In this document: positions 13,001-28,938 of the stretch, one piece after another | Layout of the letters: each line of letters begins with the position of its first letter | How positions within the stretch are numbered: position 1 is the stretch's first letter | Source: Scleropages formosus | Taxonomy: Eukaryota > Chordata > Actinopteri > Osteoglossiformes > Osteoglossidae | Direction of reading: 5' to 3' | NCBI RefSeq assembly: GCF_900964775.1 | Contig: NC_041815.1 | Coordinates: 20,299,779-20,363,778, forward strand | DNA: 64,000 nt | Position numbers and translations under genes: made by a program | The notes under the pieces: generated by a model | The model's input: the letters and a program-made list of their open reading frames with translations, nothing else | Database searches by the model: none | What the model was told of the DNA's origin: nothing

Positions 13001-13070
13001 TAGTGTGCAGACTTAAATCATGTTGTTTAACTTATTAATGTATGTATTCCTCCCTTTGTCTTCTCTCTTC
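10001..13070. other. Probable akt2 first intron
   Basis: No coding exon recognised. It contains a degenerate family-A SINE at 10662-10850 and otherwise AT-rich unique sequence. Confidence 0.45.
10662..10850 (+). repeat. Family-A SINE, degenerate
   Basis: Head 'caggtggcgtagtg', B-box-like 'cagtttgaatcgcactcc', then 'gaacaaggtaactactctgaattgct' and a mutated tail 'gtctactaaataaata'. Same order as the better copy at 19474. Confidence 0.6.
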
Positions 13071-13147
13071 AGCTGTCATCAATCATTACACTTACCTGCT
13101 GCCCCTGTTGTGACAATTCCCTGACCTTGTAACATCCCTGCCCCAGC

Positions 13148-17460
<4,313 letters not shown>

Positions 17461-18600
17461 CATTCTCTCTCACACGCACGCACACGCAAGGTGGGGGAGC
17501 CAGAAACATAACTACCCCCATCTCCCACATGCATCGACTCTCACCAGCAGTGACTCTAAATAAATGGGAAAGAAGCGGTTAACGCACAGCGCCTCAGAAG
17601 CCGTGGACAGTAGCGAGTGGAGAGCCAGTCCGCTCCAGGCCCAACGCTACATAGCAACGGCGCATCACCTCGCCAACAGCACATGGCCAATGCCAGTCAG
17701 TGGCAGTGGGTGAGCCAGCATGCACCAGCCAATACTCCCAGAGAATGCAGCTGCAAAATCCCACCTTGAAGCATTTCTTTTTTTTTTTTTTTTTTTAAAG
17801 AACTCACCAAAAAATGCAGGGGGGGGAAACATTTTTCCCCATTCTGATTAAGGTTTTAAAAGCCATATTTCAGGTTTTTTTTTTTGGTTTTTTTTTTTTT
17901 TAAATGATCAAGTGCTCTTTCTGGAAATAGCTGTTACTATTCGTATTGAAATATTCTTCAGATGATATGGAGAGGCAAATGTCCTGAGAATCAGCGTGGC
18001 CATTTCTCTTCTGCGTGTGTGCGTGTGAGAGAGATTTTGTAAAGGAGTGCATGAGGGAAGGGGGAAAGCAGTACATGGAAAGTTTGAGCTTTAAAGGGAA
18101 TAAATGCCATGAATAGAGCTGTTGTAATGAGAATACCCTCTAGCATAATTAATTTCAGGACTGATATGTCCCCCCAAACTTGTTTTACATAGTCTGAGAA
18201 GGAAGTGGGAAGGGGGGGGGTGGAAAAAAGATGACCTCAGTTTTTACTTGGCAGAAGTTAACTTCACGTGTTATTAGGGTAGGTGTTACACTTCTGAATA
18301 AGAATGTTTGTTAGAATTTGGCAACTGTATCTTCAGGATTTTGAGCAGTTTGAAATATGCATGTAAAAAGTTTTTTTTGGGGGAAAATCAGTATTCAATG
18401 TTTTGCTTGTCGATGAATATTGAGTCAAGCAAGCGAACCTGTATCTTTGTGACAAGGTTGGTACTTGCTTAGAAATCACTGTTTTCTAAAGTCTCATTTG
18501 AAACGGGCACTTATAAATACTGTAACAGCTCTTGGCCGATTAAAAATGTATGGCAAACCTTTTTTTTTGGCTAATTTATTACCAAAACTTCTATTCTATT
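17461..18600 (+). other. akt2 3' UTR (probable)
   Basis: Follows the akt2 stop, with T/A-rich runs and no coding signal. AATAAA near 18100 and ATTAAA near 18539 are candidate poly(A) signals. The end is not defined by the sequence alone. Confidence 0.45.
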
Positions 18601-18619
18601 TTTATAATGCACAAATTCA

Positions 18620-18830
18620 CATTTAAATTTAATTCATTTAGCAGATGCTTTTCTCCAAAGTGACATACAGCTCAGAGAAAATACAATTTGTGCATTACAT
18701 GAGGAGAGAGTTTGGTGCATAAAGTGGAAAGAAACAATGTTCATCGCACAAGCAGGTGCATAAAACTGAGTAGAGGAATCCTGATCACCTTCCTACAATT
18801 TTTTTTTTTTCTTTTTTCTTTTTAAAAAGG
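18620..18830 (-). mobile_element. L2-type LINE 3' fragment
   Basis: Plus strand reads 'attcatttagcagatgcttttctccaaag', then 'caatttgtgcattacat' and 'cctgatcacc', ending in a T run. The same order occurs at 30469-30703 and 35453 onward, where the LINE coding end is attached. Confidence 0.65.
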
Positions 18831-18959
18831 TACACAAACTCACAAATTCACCCACTAGAATCTTCTCGAAAATGCATTTCTTTCGTTCCAATGCCATTCA
18901 CATGAAATCAAACCCCAAAGACCTGTTTCAAAACGGTGTGAAATTTGTGCAACATTTTC

Positions 18960-19160
18960 AGGAGGCAGAATAGTGGTTATGACTATAACCTTCTAAGCTG
19001 ATGGTCCCTGGTTTGAATCATGTGAGCCTTGATCAAGGTACTTGCTACGACCTGATACAGTGAAAATGTCCTGTTGTGTAAACAGGTGCATCATTGTAAG
19101 AACATGATGTATAAACTCAAGTTCTCTTGGAGTAAGTTTGCGTAGCTGAATAAAAGTTAA
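18960..19160 (+). repeat. Family-A SINE, degenerate
   Basis: 'ggaggcagaatagtggttatgac' head, 'ccctggtttgaatca' B-box remnant, 'ccttgatcaaggtacttgc', and a decayed tail. Confidence 0.55.
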
Positions 19161-19257
19161 CGATTAACGTTCTGTATTTTAGTGTCCACTGGGAGGCGCA
19201 AGATTCACCCATGTGCATTTTAACCATAAGTCCGGAGCCCCAGTTCTATTTAGTTAT

Positions 19258-19790
19258 TTCAGTGATTTATTTGGCAGACCCTTCTCTCCAAAGCGACGTG
19301 CAATGATTATTGACCAGTATTCAGCTGACACCTTTATCCAAGGTGACTTACTATGCTCGATGCGCTACACGTATTCAGCAATTGGTGTGACTCAGGGGTG
19401 CGATCAGGATCTCACACACACGCACACAAATACAGGTGATCTGGAGGCACCACTTCAAACACAGCTCTTTTAACAGCTGGTAGCGTAGTGCCTTTGGACC
19501 CAAAGGTTGCAGGTTCGAGCCTCACCTCCAGCTGTAGTACCCTTGAGCAAGGTACTTACCCTGAATTGCTCTAGTAAAAAAAAAAAAAAATACCCAGCTG
19601 TATAAATGGGTAAATAATTGTAACCTTAACACTGTAAGTCGCTTTGGAGAAAAGCGTCAGCTAAATGAATAAATGTAAATGACAGGGGGAGGAAACCCAC
19701 GCGAACCGAGTGGGATTTGAACCTATATCCGAATGCGCAGCCCAGCTGTGTTAGGATTCAAAATTTACCCGCTGCGTCACCGTGCTTTTT
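19258..19790 (-). repeat. Reverse SINE split by a younger SINE
   Basis: The 3' tail ('ttggcagacccttctctccaaagcgac') is at 19260. Its other end ('gaggaaacccacgcgaaccgagtgggatttgaac ', then 'gctgcgtcaccgtgc') lies at 19685-19788. The forward family-A copy at 19474-19683 separates the two parts, giving a relative age order. Confidence 0.5.
19474..19683 (+). repeat. Family-A SINE, well preserved
   Basis: Near-complete copy. Head 'agctggtagcgtagtgcc' (A box) is followed by 'gcaggttcgagcctca' (B box), 'acccttgagcaaggtactta' and 'cagctgtataaatgggtaaa'. It ends in the tail 'gtcgctttggagaaaagcg' and 'aataaatgtaaatg'. Confidence 0.8.
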
Positions 19791-20460
19791 TCATTGTGAG
19801 CAGAACCTCGGAAGAACTCCAAAACATACCGCTGGATTATAGTAAAATAAGACTGTAAGGGAAACTTTTTTTTTTTTTAATTAAAAGTGACCCACCTTCA
19901 AATTGAATACAATACTTGTCTGGTAGGGTTATTAAAGAGTTTTTATTTTGTTTACCATTTTTACATAGTGGGAGAATGAGAAAAGGGCGTTTGGACTGGA
20001 GGAGAAGAATGAGCTTTTGAAGCTAACGTGGTGATAGGTCTGTTTTCCCCTGGACAGTGGTATAATAGCGAAAATATGCAGATTATTACAACTGTCCAAG
20101 AAGTCCCGCTCATTTCACTCGTTTGCTCAGGCGCATCATTATTCACCCTGGTACGTACGGCATAATAATAATAATTATAATGATAAAACATTTCTCCAGC
20201 GTGTAGTGTGTTCGTCATACTATCCTGTTTTGCACGCACACCACTAACAAGTTTCAATGACGTGAGCTCTCTGTTGACCCCTTTAGAGGTACTTTTTTCC
20301 AGCTACCAATTAAGTAATCAGAGGAGTTTATTAGCTGCCATGGAAACAAAGGAAGAGTTGGATTTTTTTTTTTTGTTCTTTCTTTTTTCTTTTTTTTTTT
20401 TTAGTTTGTGCGCAAGTGGAGGGTTGTGATCGGAACTTCTCTCCTCCCTGCAGAGTCGTC

Positions 20461-23400
20461 ATGGCCCAAATGAGCTTCTGCGACTCCAGGCCCGCGGACC
20501 TACACAAGAAGGTGAGCAGAAGGTCCGATGGACTTGGTAGAAAAATGAAGATGACGCTTAAAACGCCACTTGATGCTTAGTTAGTTTGTGACCCGCAATT
20601 ACCCGAAACGGAACGCCTGCTGCTCAGTGCCTTTCCGTGGGCCAATAAAGTCAATTCACGGCTTAATCGCACGAATTTGTTTAGGAAAAAAAAAATCAGA
20701 ATAAACTAGTTTCTGAACGATTTTATTCACCTTTTGTAAAGCAGCTTTAAAAAAAAAAAAAAAGGCACCGATTCCCGAAAAGAAATGTCCGATTCACCTG
20801 AGCCCTGACTAAATGGAAAAATACTATAAAACTAAATCTGAAAATATTTATTTCTAGTAACCATACGTGTGAGGGCTGAAATCAGCCTAAAACTTTAATA
20901 AACTCGCTTTGAAAGCTGTACGGCTCTTACTCCAAGTGTCGCTCGGGCCTTGATGCTGCTGTGCTGTGCTGTGTACCTGCGCACGTGAGCCCGTCCGTCC
21001 ACTCAGCGTGTCGCGTGTCCCGCGCAGGCGGAGGAGAAGCGCGCTCCGCTGCGCACCTGGGCTAATGCCTGCATCCCGAAGGAGCGCCGGCCGCCCGCCG
21101 ACAGCGACGAGACCAGGGGGGGGCACTGCAAGGCGGAGCCGGAGCGCAGATGGGTGAGAACGCCACGGTTAGAGAGACACCCCCCACCCCCCCGTGTAGC
21201 CTCGGCTGTGTCTCTTGTTTGCGCCCTCAGACACGTTGCTTTAGTTTACAAACTGGCCACTCCTGTGCTGTCAGCACTATTTCCAAGTAATATTGTGTGG
21301 TTCATATGAAATGCTTTTATTTTCATGATTAGCTTCTTAAGTGTTTTGTTATGAATACTGCTTTACTTTCCTGATGCTTTTATCCCGTTGACTTGGTGTC
21401 AGTCAAGCAGGTTAACAATGATCTGCCCATTTATACAGCAGGGTTGTCTTACTGTATCAGTAGATCAGCAGGGTATTGTGCTCAAAGGCTCTGTGGCAGG
21501 AGCTGCACTTGAACTCGGAGCCTTCAGATTTCAGGGTGATGATTTCAAGGTGGGGTTAATGGTGGTGATGGTTCTAGGAGCCTGTACCTGGAGATGGCCC
21601 ACAAAAAATTCCAGTGGTAATTCATTAATATGGGGGGGGGGGGGCAGTGTTCCTAGTTACACCCCTGATTCCAATGATGACACTACCTGCTGCTCCTGAA
21701 AAGACATGCACAAAAACAGTATGTTACCCCATCTGGAGGAATTAAGATTATTTTGCTGTTGGAAATCACTTGTGGCTTCCCTTTGCAAGTTGGACTGATT
21801 TATAGTGGTGGTGCTTTCTGCTTCAGGCCAGAAGGCTTCCTGTGTCTGCAGAGGATGGGATCATTATGGACTATGCAGAGCAGCAAGGAGCTGTGCCAAC
21901 AGGTCTGTGTATGGCTGAATATGTTGTCCTATCAGTGTCACGGTGACCTGGTTCTGACTGATCTTTTACGACTGTAATCCCTGTGCATTTGTGTCTCCGT
22001 GTGCGCAGGTGGGCGTGAGGAGGTGGCTTTGCTTCTGTGTCTGCGTGGACTGCATAGTCTACAAGTGCTGGTGCCGAGCCTGCTGCATCATGAGATGGAG
22101 GTTACCATGGAAAAGCTGGGCCTCATCTATGATAAGACATACGCATGGGACATCTTTTCAGACATGATGGTAATATCCTAGTACAGGAAAGCCATAAGTA
22201 GTAACGTAGCGAAAGGTACTTCAGAAAGCATCTTCTGGTAAATGTTGGTGCTTCTGTACATTGCCACTGCTGGTTTCAATGAGCTCCTCCACCTCTACCA
22301 GCGCAACCAGTCACAATACACCTTCCCTAGTGCTGAGCTCCCACGACCCTTCACTGACAGTACGCGTGCAATTCTGGTGGATTGGCTCATCCAGGTTCAT
22401 GTGAGTGTCGCTCTTCACAACTGGTCTAACTTGTCTCTTTGCTGTCTGAGATTTGCAATTCATGGAATGAACCCTGTACCCTTGCCTTCCAAGGAGGTAT
22501 TTCATTTCTCAGAGGAGACTCTCTACCTTGCTGTCCATTTGCTGAACCGGGCATTACGCCAGATCAAAGTGTCCATCTCCAACTTGCAGCTACTGGGTGT
22601 GGTTTGTCTCTTTTTGGCAGGAAAGAAGGAAGAGTGCTTACTGCCAGAGGTACCAGGACACCCTCTTTCCTTTTTAAAAACTCTCCATTTCATAACTTCC
22701 TCAGTGATCATAACATTTGTTCTATGCTGTGTGGGTTTTTGTAGGTCTCTGAGCTTTGCTACCTAATGGAGAATGGCTATAGCAAAAAGCAGCTTCTTCG
22801 CATGGAACGCCGAGTTCTTTGTGAGCTCAAGTTTGACCTCTCGCATTGTCCACCCCTGCACTTCCTGTTGATTTCAGCCAGCATTGCCCGCTGCAGTGAC
22901 AAGGTTTGAGACCTGCTCCTTTTGTCTTCCTGCTAGTTTGGATGTCTCTGGAGCAGGGGGGGAAAAAAAAAATCACCTGTCGCTCTTCCAGGTGGTCTGG
23001 ATGGCTCGATACCTACTGGAGCTTTCATTGTTGGAAAGCCAATGTGTGGTTTTCCAGCCAGCGGAGTTGGCAAGTGCTGCTCTCTGCCTAGCGCGTAGAG
23101 TACTGCAGGAGCCTCCCACTCCTGAGGGTGAGACAGCCTGGTGCATTGCTTCCAGTCTCAATGTCTGCAGGTGAGCTGCACCTCATACTTGGGACTGCAA
23201 GGCTGGTGCTGTAAAGTACTGCTTATTTTACCATTTGAAATCAGCCATGTCTCCAAACTGCTTGGAGACCTTCACGCTACAGCATGATCCTCTTCTAGCG
23301 CAGTTAGCCTGGTAGAGCATTCATGATCCTCTCTGTATCACACTATCAATGTAGCATCTGCAGGTCTGACTAACGCTAACCTTTTTAAGAAGCAGTTATG

Positions 23401-23811
23401 CAATGGCCCCTGTACCCTGGGTAATTATATTCCTACGCAGCAGGGCAGTGCCAGTGTGGTGCTACTGAATCTCCCCATTGAAACCAGTGCATGCCAAGAC
23501 TGACTTGAGTAGCTGTTGTAGCTACTGAACTAAATATTAAGTTTTATTCTGAAGGCTCTTTGTGTTCTGTGTTCGAAGTAACCCCCCGAAACAAATTCTT
23601 TTCTAGCGAGCCCACTCGGCAGAGGATAATGCAGATCCTTGCAGTGGCAGCAGCGAGGGCGGAAGGGCAGGATACCCGCGCTTCCCTGATCAAGTTCTCC
23701 ACTGCTGAGACGCTGCATGTCAGCAGCCACCCTGCCCTGCGTAGTGCCCCTCACCTGCTGGGGTTGCACTGTCCCCCGACCCGAGCGCAAATGCGGGAGG
23801 GTGCGATGTGA
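20461..23811 (+). CDS. ccnp: Cyclin P (CNTD2-like) cyclin-box protein
   Basis: A cyclin-box protein; the human CCNP gene is next to AKT2, as here. Exons: 20461-20511, 21028-21153, 21854-21902, 22009-22169, 22302-22400, 22494-22649, 22745-22903, 22992-23170, 23607-23811. They sum to 1185 nt, or 394 aa. The cyclin N-fold is clear: TRAILVDWLIQVH, EETLYLAVHLLNR, LQLLGVVCLFLAGKKEE, and MERRVLCELKFDLSHCPPLHF. A C-terminal cyclin fold follows (WMARYLLELSLLE). The residues before the box (YAWDIFSDMM) match the N-terminal helix of cyclins. The exon 3-5 boundaries (21854-22302) rest on frame and splice signals only and are the least certain. Kinase partner unknown. Confidence 0.82.
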
Positions 23812-24537
23812 CGGGGAGGAGAAGCCCGGTTGTACGGAGAGAGACTTGAGCCTGCGTCCGAGTCAAGGAAACGTCTCCTGTCACCGCGGTGTAGTGGGAC
23901 TCTCCTCGACCTAATGGTACAAGCCTGACAGAGGCTGAATTTTCAGCGCTTGCCATGGAATGTCCATTGCTAGGTTACACAAATTTTTTTTTTTTTTTTT
24001 TTTTTTGGATATTGCACTTCTTTTGTGAGCAAACCAGCTGCTTGCAAAGATGACCACTGGTATTTTCCTGTTAACTTCTTATATTCTGGACAGAAAATGA
24101 CTCCGTCAAGCTCCGCAGCGAGAGAAGCCGGGGTGTGTTCTGTTTTCTGAATGCCTTGACCTAAAATCAAGGGGTGAAGTTGAGCGACTATGGTTCATCT
24201 GCTGCCCTGCAAATGCTAGAGGAGTGTTACTGTACGCAAGCACTTTGACACTTGGTTTTAAGTGTTCCACACTTCTAACAAAAAAAAAAAATCTTAGATT
24301 TTTGTAAGTGATTTTTTTAAATGTTGGAATTTAAAAAAAAAAATTGTCGTCTGCAAAACATTAAAATTGAACTTTTTTTGCAAGACCCGGTTGCTAGCTC
24401 TTTTACTTTCACGGCCACCTCAAGATACATCTGCATCTTTAGATTAGCGTTATGTGTTTGTATACGTGGAACATTCCAACAATTTGTGATGTGATCTTAA
24501 CTTTACACGTTGTATGGGGGGGAGGGGGGGGCGCCGA

Positions 24538-24543
24538 AATAAA
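24538..24543 (+). terminator. Candidate ccnp poly(A) signal
   Basis: AATAAA 727 bp after the ccnp stop, just before the GC-rich region that leads into the next gene. Confidence 0.45.
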
Positions 24544-24788
24544 TGGTCTATTTTGCTTTAAACCAATGACAGTTTAACCCCCCCCCCCCCAAAAAAAGTG
24601 CTTTATTCCGAAGGTGGCGGCTGTCCACGCGCTCTGGGGGCTGCTCTCAGGCGTCCGCTCACTGCTCGGGACATGTGCGCCTCGCGGACGGGCGCCGCCT
24701 CCGCCTCGCTCCACTCACATGTCGCGGCACACCCGCGAAGCTCATTGGTGGAAGGGCGCACGCAGACGTTAGCGTGTTTCGGCGCAGC

Positions 24789-24794
24789 CACGTG
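24789..24794. promoter_or_regulatory. E-box CACGTG
   Basis: Canonical palindromic E-box in a CpG-rich block (24600-24930) between ccnp and the cipc-like gene. Such sites bind CLOCK/BMAL1 and other bHLH factors; use here is inferred. Confidence 0.45.
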
Positions 24795-25347
24795 AAGCCC
24801 AACAGCTGACGGAACGGTTTGAATGACAGGCTTGTCGCGCGCGTGAGAAGCGGGAGCCACAGGCTGCTTGCGCGACGGGTATTGCTCCCTCCGACTTCGA
24901 GCATAGTTAACACCTATCCTTCGCAAGGCTGGCGTTAGAAGTCTGTTAGCGAACCGCAGTTGCTCATTAATGCTCTTTCATATCTGCTGCGGTGGGAAGT
25001 CAGTTTTGGGAAGAACTAACACGGCCGCGTATAAAGCTTTGGAAAATGCTGAAATCCTCTCTTAATACTGTTCATAATATCACATTGTTTTCGGGCAACT
25101 CGGCGCAGACGAAGTGGACGGTGCAAGGAGGTGTCTTAATGTAACACGCGCGGCTTCATAATTGGATGTGTTGTTACTGGCCGCTTAAGCATTATATCTG
25201 TTTGGTCTGGTCACGGTTTAACATTCAAAAGTACGAACTACTCCCACCTAAAGGCTACTACGATCTGGTTAAGTGCATACAAATCGTTTGACCCCTCACC
25301 AAAATGGCGATACGTTTTGTGGACGGTCCCTTTCGCTATGACCCTCT

Positions 25348-25353
25348 CACGTG
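25348..25353. promoter_or_regulatory. E-box CACGTG in the cipc promoter
   Basis: Canonical E-box 76 bp before a full CRE and about 440 bp before the leader-exon splice donor. An inverted CCAAT (ATTGG) lies between them near 25404. Confidence 0.5.
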
Positions 25354-25428
25354 GACATACTGGTCTCCAAACGTCCCGCCCATGCATCCGATTTCCTATA
25401 ATGATTGGTCGATACGATGGGTTCTGTG

Positions 25429-25436
25429 TGACGTCA
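25429..25436. promoter_or_regulatory. Full CRE TGACGTCA
   Basis: Perfect palindromic cAMP-response element just upstream of the probable non-coding first exon of the cipc-like gene. Confidence 0.6.
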
Positions 25437-25449
25437 CTACATCGTGGGG

Positions 25450-25792
25450 CGTGATTTAGCTACAATCCGAATAACGAACGGGGAAAGAGACTGTCAGTTA
25501 TGAGAGGGGGGAGGGTTCGAGCGCAGGTGGGGTCCCTGGGCAAGAGTTGGGGGACGCTGAGCAAAGTGTGAACTTGTAGGCGCAGCAGTTTCCCGCTTCA
25601 GGTATGGTGATGCTCGGTGGAAACGGCGATGCGGTGAGGATCCAGAGATGATACGGCTTAAGAAACCCGGGCCGGAGGAAGAGGCAGCTAGCTCGCTACC
25701 ACGGGCTATGTCGTGCTGGTCGCTAGTAGTAGTGTGGCGAGACTGAAGAATAAGAATATTGCTGGATTTTGCAAGGAGAAGGTTTTGAGAAG
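25450..25792 (+). other. Probable non-coding first exon of cipc-like gene
   Basis: GC-rich leader ending in a strong donor (GAGAAG|GTAAGA at 25792/25793). The start-codon exon has an acceptor just before 28931, so an upstream exon is required. Several short upstream ATGs occur, e.g. near 25603. The left limit is approximate. Confidence 0.5.
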
Positions 25793-28700
25793 GTAAGAGC
25801 CACAATGAATGATGATAGCTCCGAGGTTTCAGTGCCACACACCTTGGGAAGAGTCCGATCTAGTCTAGACTAGTGTTATTATCCCGTCACAGGACTGCGC
25901 TCCACTTGTCACGATACTTCTCTCTCTCTCACTCACTCACAGGGCCAGGACAGTTCTTGGAGTTAACAGTTGTGGGGACGTAATGTGGAAAAAGTGGGGA
26001 GTCACGGTTCACAGCGATATAAATCTGGACACAAATAATGTGTGTGTTTATATACGTGTGTGTGTGTTTACGGGTGTAAGAAGAGGAAGAGCGTTAGATC
26101 AGGCGGCCTGCGCTCCCTGTGCCAAGTAAGTATTACATAACAGGGAGGGAGGAGGGCGGTAGCGATGCCCCACGGCTCCCGTCCGTCCTGCTCTAGGCCC
26201 CGGCGCTGCCCCCCGTACAGTGACACCAGCAGCATCCCGAGCCAGGAGCCGGTCACACCTGGCGACACGCGGCACCTTAACCGCCTCTTCACGGAGCTGC
26301 ATCAAACGTCAGGATTTCACCTTGAGGGTTTTCCTTTTCGCCCACGAAGACGTGGGCAAGGCTGGAGTGTAAGGAGACCTGAGGGGGGGGGGGGGTAGGG
26401 TTAAGGGGTTAAGGGTGACTACAGGGCTCTATTATTAGACTCGTGCGGATCCCAGCTTGTCGCTGATGAAAGAGCAGGGAGGCTGCGCTCCCTCCTCGCT
26501 GCCTGCCTTGTTCTCTTGTGTCTCCCTCCGATCATCGCACGCGATCGTCGTTCTTAACCGCCCCCCCCCCCCCGTCATCTTTCACCTAACCCATGATGAT
26601 CACTTTATTTATACGAACGGAAGGCTCTGTTCTCTACCGTGCTGCAGAAAGTTTATCTTTGCGTATGTCTTCAGGTGATTAATTTTCACCACGGCGCAGC
26701 TTATGTTTGGCGATTGAACTTTGTACCTGAGAGAAGAAGTGATACGGACGGGGTGGGGGGGGAGCGCGAGCGCGAACTGCTATAGCCATTGATTCTGCCG
26801 GACTGGGGAGGGGGGAGTTGTTACCTTTCAAAAGTGACCAACCAGTATGGCTTGTATTTGTAAACTAGCTGAATGATGAGCACAAATTGTGCATGAAATA
26901 ATTTTTGTTGGGTAAATCAAATTGTTACAATGTATGTAAAGTCGCTAAATGAATGAAAGTAAATGTATGTGAATGTAAATGCTCTGGCTTATTTATGGAA
27001 GCGTTCGGTTTGCGCTGGGTTGTACGACACTTTGATGGAGCTGAAGACGCGAGAGTTTGTTTCACAGGTGCTAGAAATTATTCTACTATAATAATGTGCC
27101 GCGTCGACACCTATGATGTTCAGAGACGGGCAGGGAAATTGAAATGTTACGGCAAATTGTCCAAGTGACAAGGCAGGTGACAGTTGTGTGTCCTCAGATG
27201 AGCTGCATTGTGACCCTTCGCACGGGTTATTTACTATGGTTTGAAAAGGGGGGAGGGAGGGGGGCTGTCTTCGCATGTTCTCCTCCGTTTGCTCCACGTT
27301 TCTTCTCCTTTCCCGTTCCGTATGTTCATTTCAGGTCTGCGAGCTCACGTTTTTTCTGGAGACACGGTTCTGAATCGCAGCGCATGATGATGATCATCCT
27401 GTGGCCACCGCAGTCCGTTTATAAGCAGCCAGGTTCTCCCTCCAGCAGTGGCTCTTCAGAGTCATTAACATTTTCTGAAGGGCGTGCGGGTGCGGAGCCT
27501 TTTCTGTCCAGTGAGGTCATCATCCTATCAGGTGTCCAAAGCTGGGGGAAAAATATATACCAGTCTATAAAATTATCCCTGCCAGTGTGATAATGTAGGT
27601 AAGATAGTGAAATGCCAAATACGGTTAAGGTGCTGTGTGTTTTGTGTGTCTCAGAGAAAGAGTGAAAGGCGGGGATTGTGTGTGTGGCGGTACATGAATG
27701 AGCGTGGCGCTGCCATCGTATGAATGCACATGGCACAGAGTGTGCAGGCAGAGTACAGAGCGGTGTACGTCACGCTCCCACACACACATTGAGCCCCAGC
27801 GAGGGTGGGGGGGGGGTGGGATGGAGGAGGAGTCAGATGGAGACTTTGCTGGCAGAGGAGAGGGTGGGTGAGGGAATGGGGACGAGACAGGAGCACTGGA
27901 GGGGGATCCTCCGTGCAAGAGAGGACAGGAATAGAGAAATGGGGGGGTGTTCTTTTTTTTTTTTTTTTTGCTGTCAATATTAACGTTCACTCTTGGAACA
28001 TTTACATCGATGCTGACAAAATAATTTATTCTATGCAGAGGGAAGATGTGGCATCCATTGCTTATCTCAGCTCAGCAGTCTACAAAAAGTTGTTTCTCGT
28101 TACGGTACTCACCCACGTTTTGTATATAGCTTGTTTTTGCCATTCTTCTCCAAAGCGCACGTGCACACGCAGATTGACTGAAACCGCTTGTCCCGAGTGG
28201 GGTCACGGCGAGCCGGAGCCTGACCCGGCAGCACAGGGTGTAAGGCTGGAGGGGGAGGGGACACACCCAGGACGGGATGCCAGTCCATCACAAGGCACCC
28301 CAAGTGGGACTCGAACCCCAAACCTGCCAGAGAGCAGGACCCGGCCAAACCCGCTGCGCCACCATGCCCCCTTTTCCAAAGCGTGCAGGTTAAACATTTT
28401 GCCTTCACTGCTGGCCCCTCGACTTCCCCAGGGTGTAGTTGGGTCCTAGCCTGAAAGATGGTATTGAGTGCCAGAAGAATCAGGGATGTCTTTTGTCTGA
28501 CTCGTCTCACTTGTTGGTCTTGTACCTAAGCTCAAAATACACTCTGTGATGAACCTGACAAAATATCCACCGTTGTAGAATGTGCAAAATTAATCTCAGG
28601 TTTGGTTTGTTGGTTAAAAGTGCCTGTGAAGTTGAACAGAGTGATTCAGTAGACACAATACCCTACCTAATTGCTGTAGTCACCTTTCCAACTTTGAAAA

Positions 28701-28930
28701 TGTCACTTTTTGCTGCAGTGAAGTAATTCTACCCTTTTTATGTCTTTACTGTGAATAATGTTTGAAGTATATAATACAAGCAAAGAAAAAGACTCTGTTG
28801 GATCATGGGTGATAAAGGCAAAATCCATGAGGTTACCATGGTAAATTGGCAGTGTTTTTATTACTGAAAGGTCTGTGTTTATAAATGACCCTGATGGAGA
28901 TAGCAGAAGTTTTAATATGTTCCTTTCCAG
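25793..28930 (+). other. Probable cipc intron 1
   Basis: No coding exon recognised. It holds purine-rich and G-run low-complexity DNA (for example 26383-26395 and 27805-27815), a decayed SINE/LINE tail near 26930-26975, and a reverse family-B SINE at 28165-28372. Confidence 0.45.
28165..28372 (-). repeat. Family-B SINE, reverse
   Basis: Plus strand shows the complement of the family-B order: 'gaaaccgcttgtcccgag', 'ggacacacccaggacggga', 'gtgggactcgaacccca' (B box complement), and 'gctgcgccacca'. Flanks 'tctccaaagcg' and 'tttccaaagcg' look like an aged target duplication. Confidence 0.8.
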
Positions 28931-28938
28931 GGACCAAG

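Noticed and set aside
26383-26430. Telomere-like 'gggtagggttaagggg'
   Set aside because: Not a regular hexamer array; only a G-rich low-complexity patch.
28109-28510. Open frames at family-B SINE copies (also at 45882, 50573, 54055, 57286, 59192, 60893)
   Set aside because: The same translated phrases recur at every family-B copy (for example [12 protein letters not shown]), so they are repeat translations and not genes.
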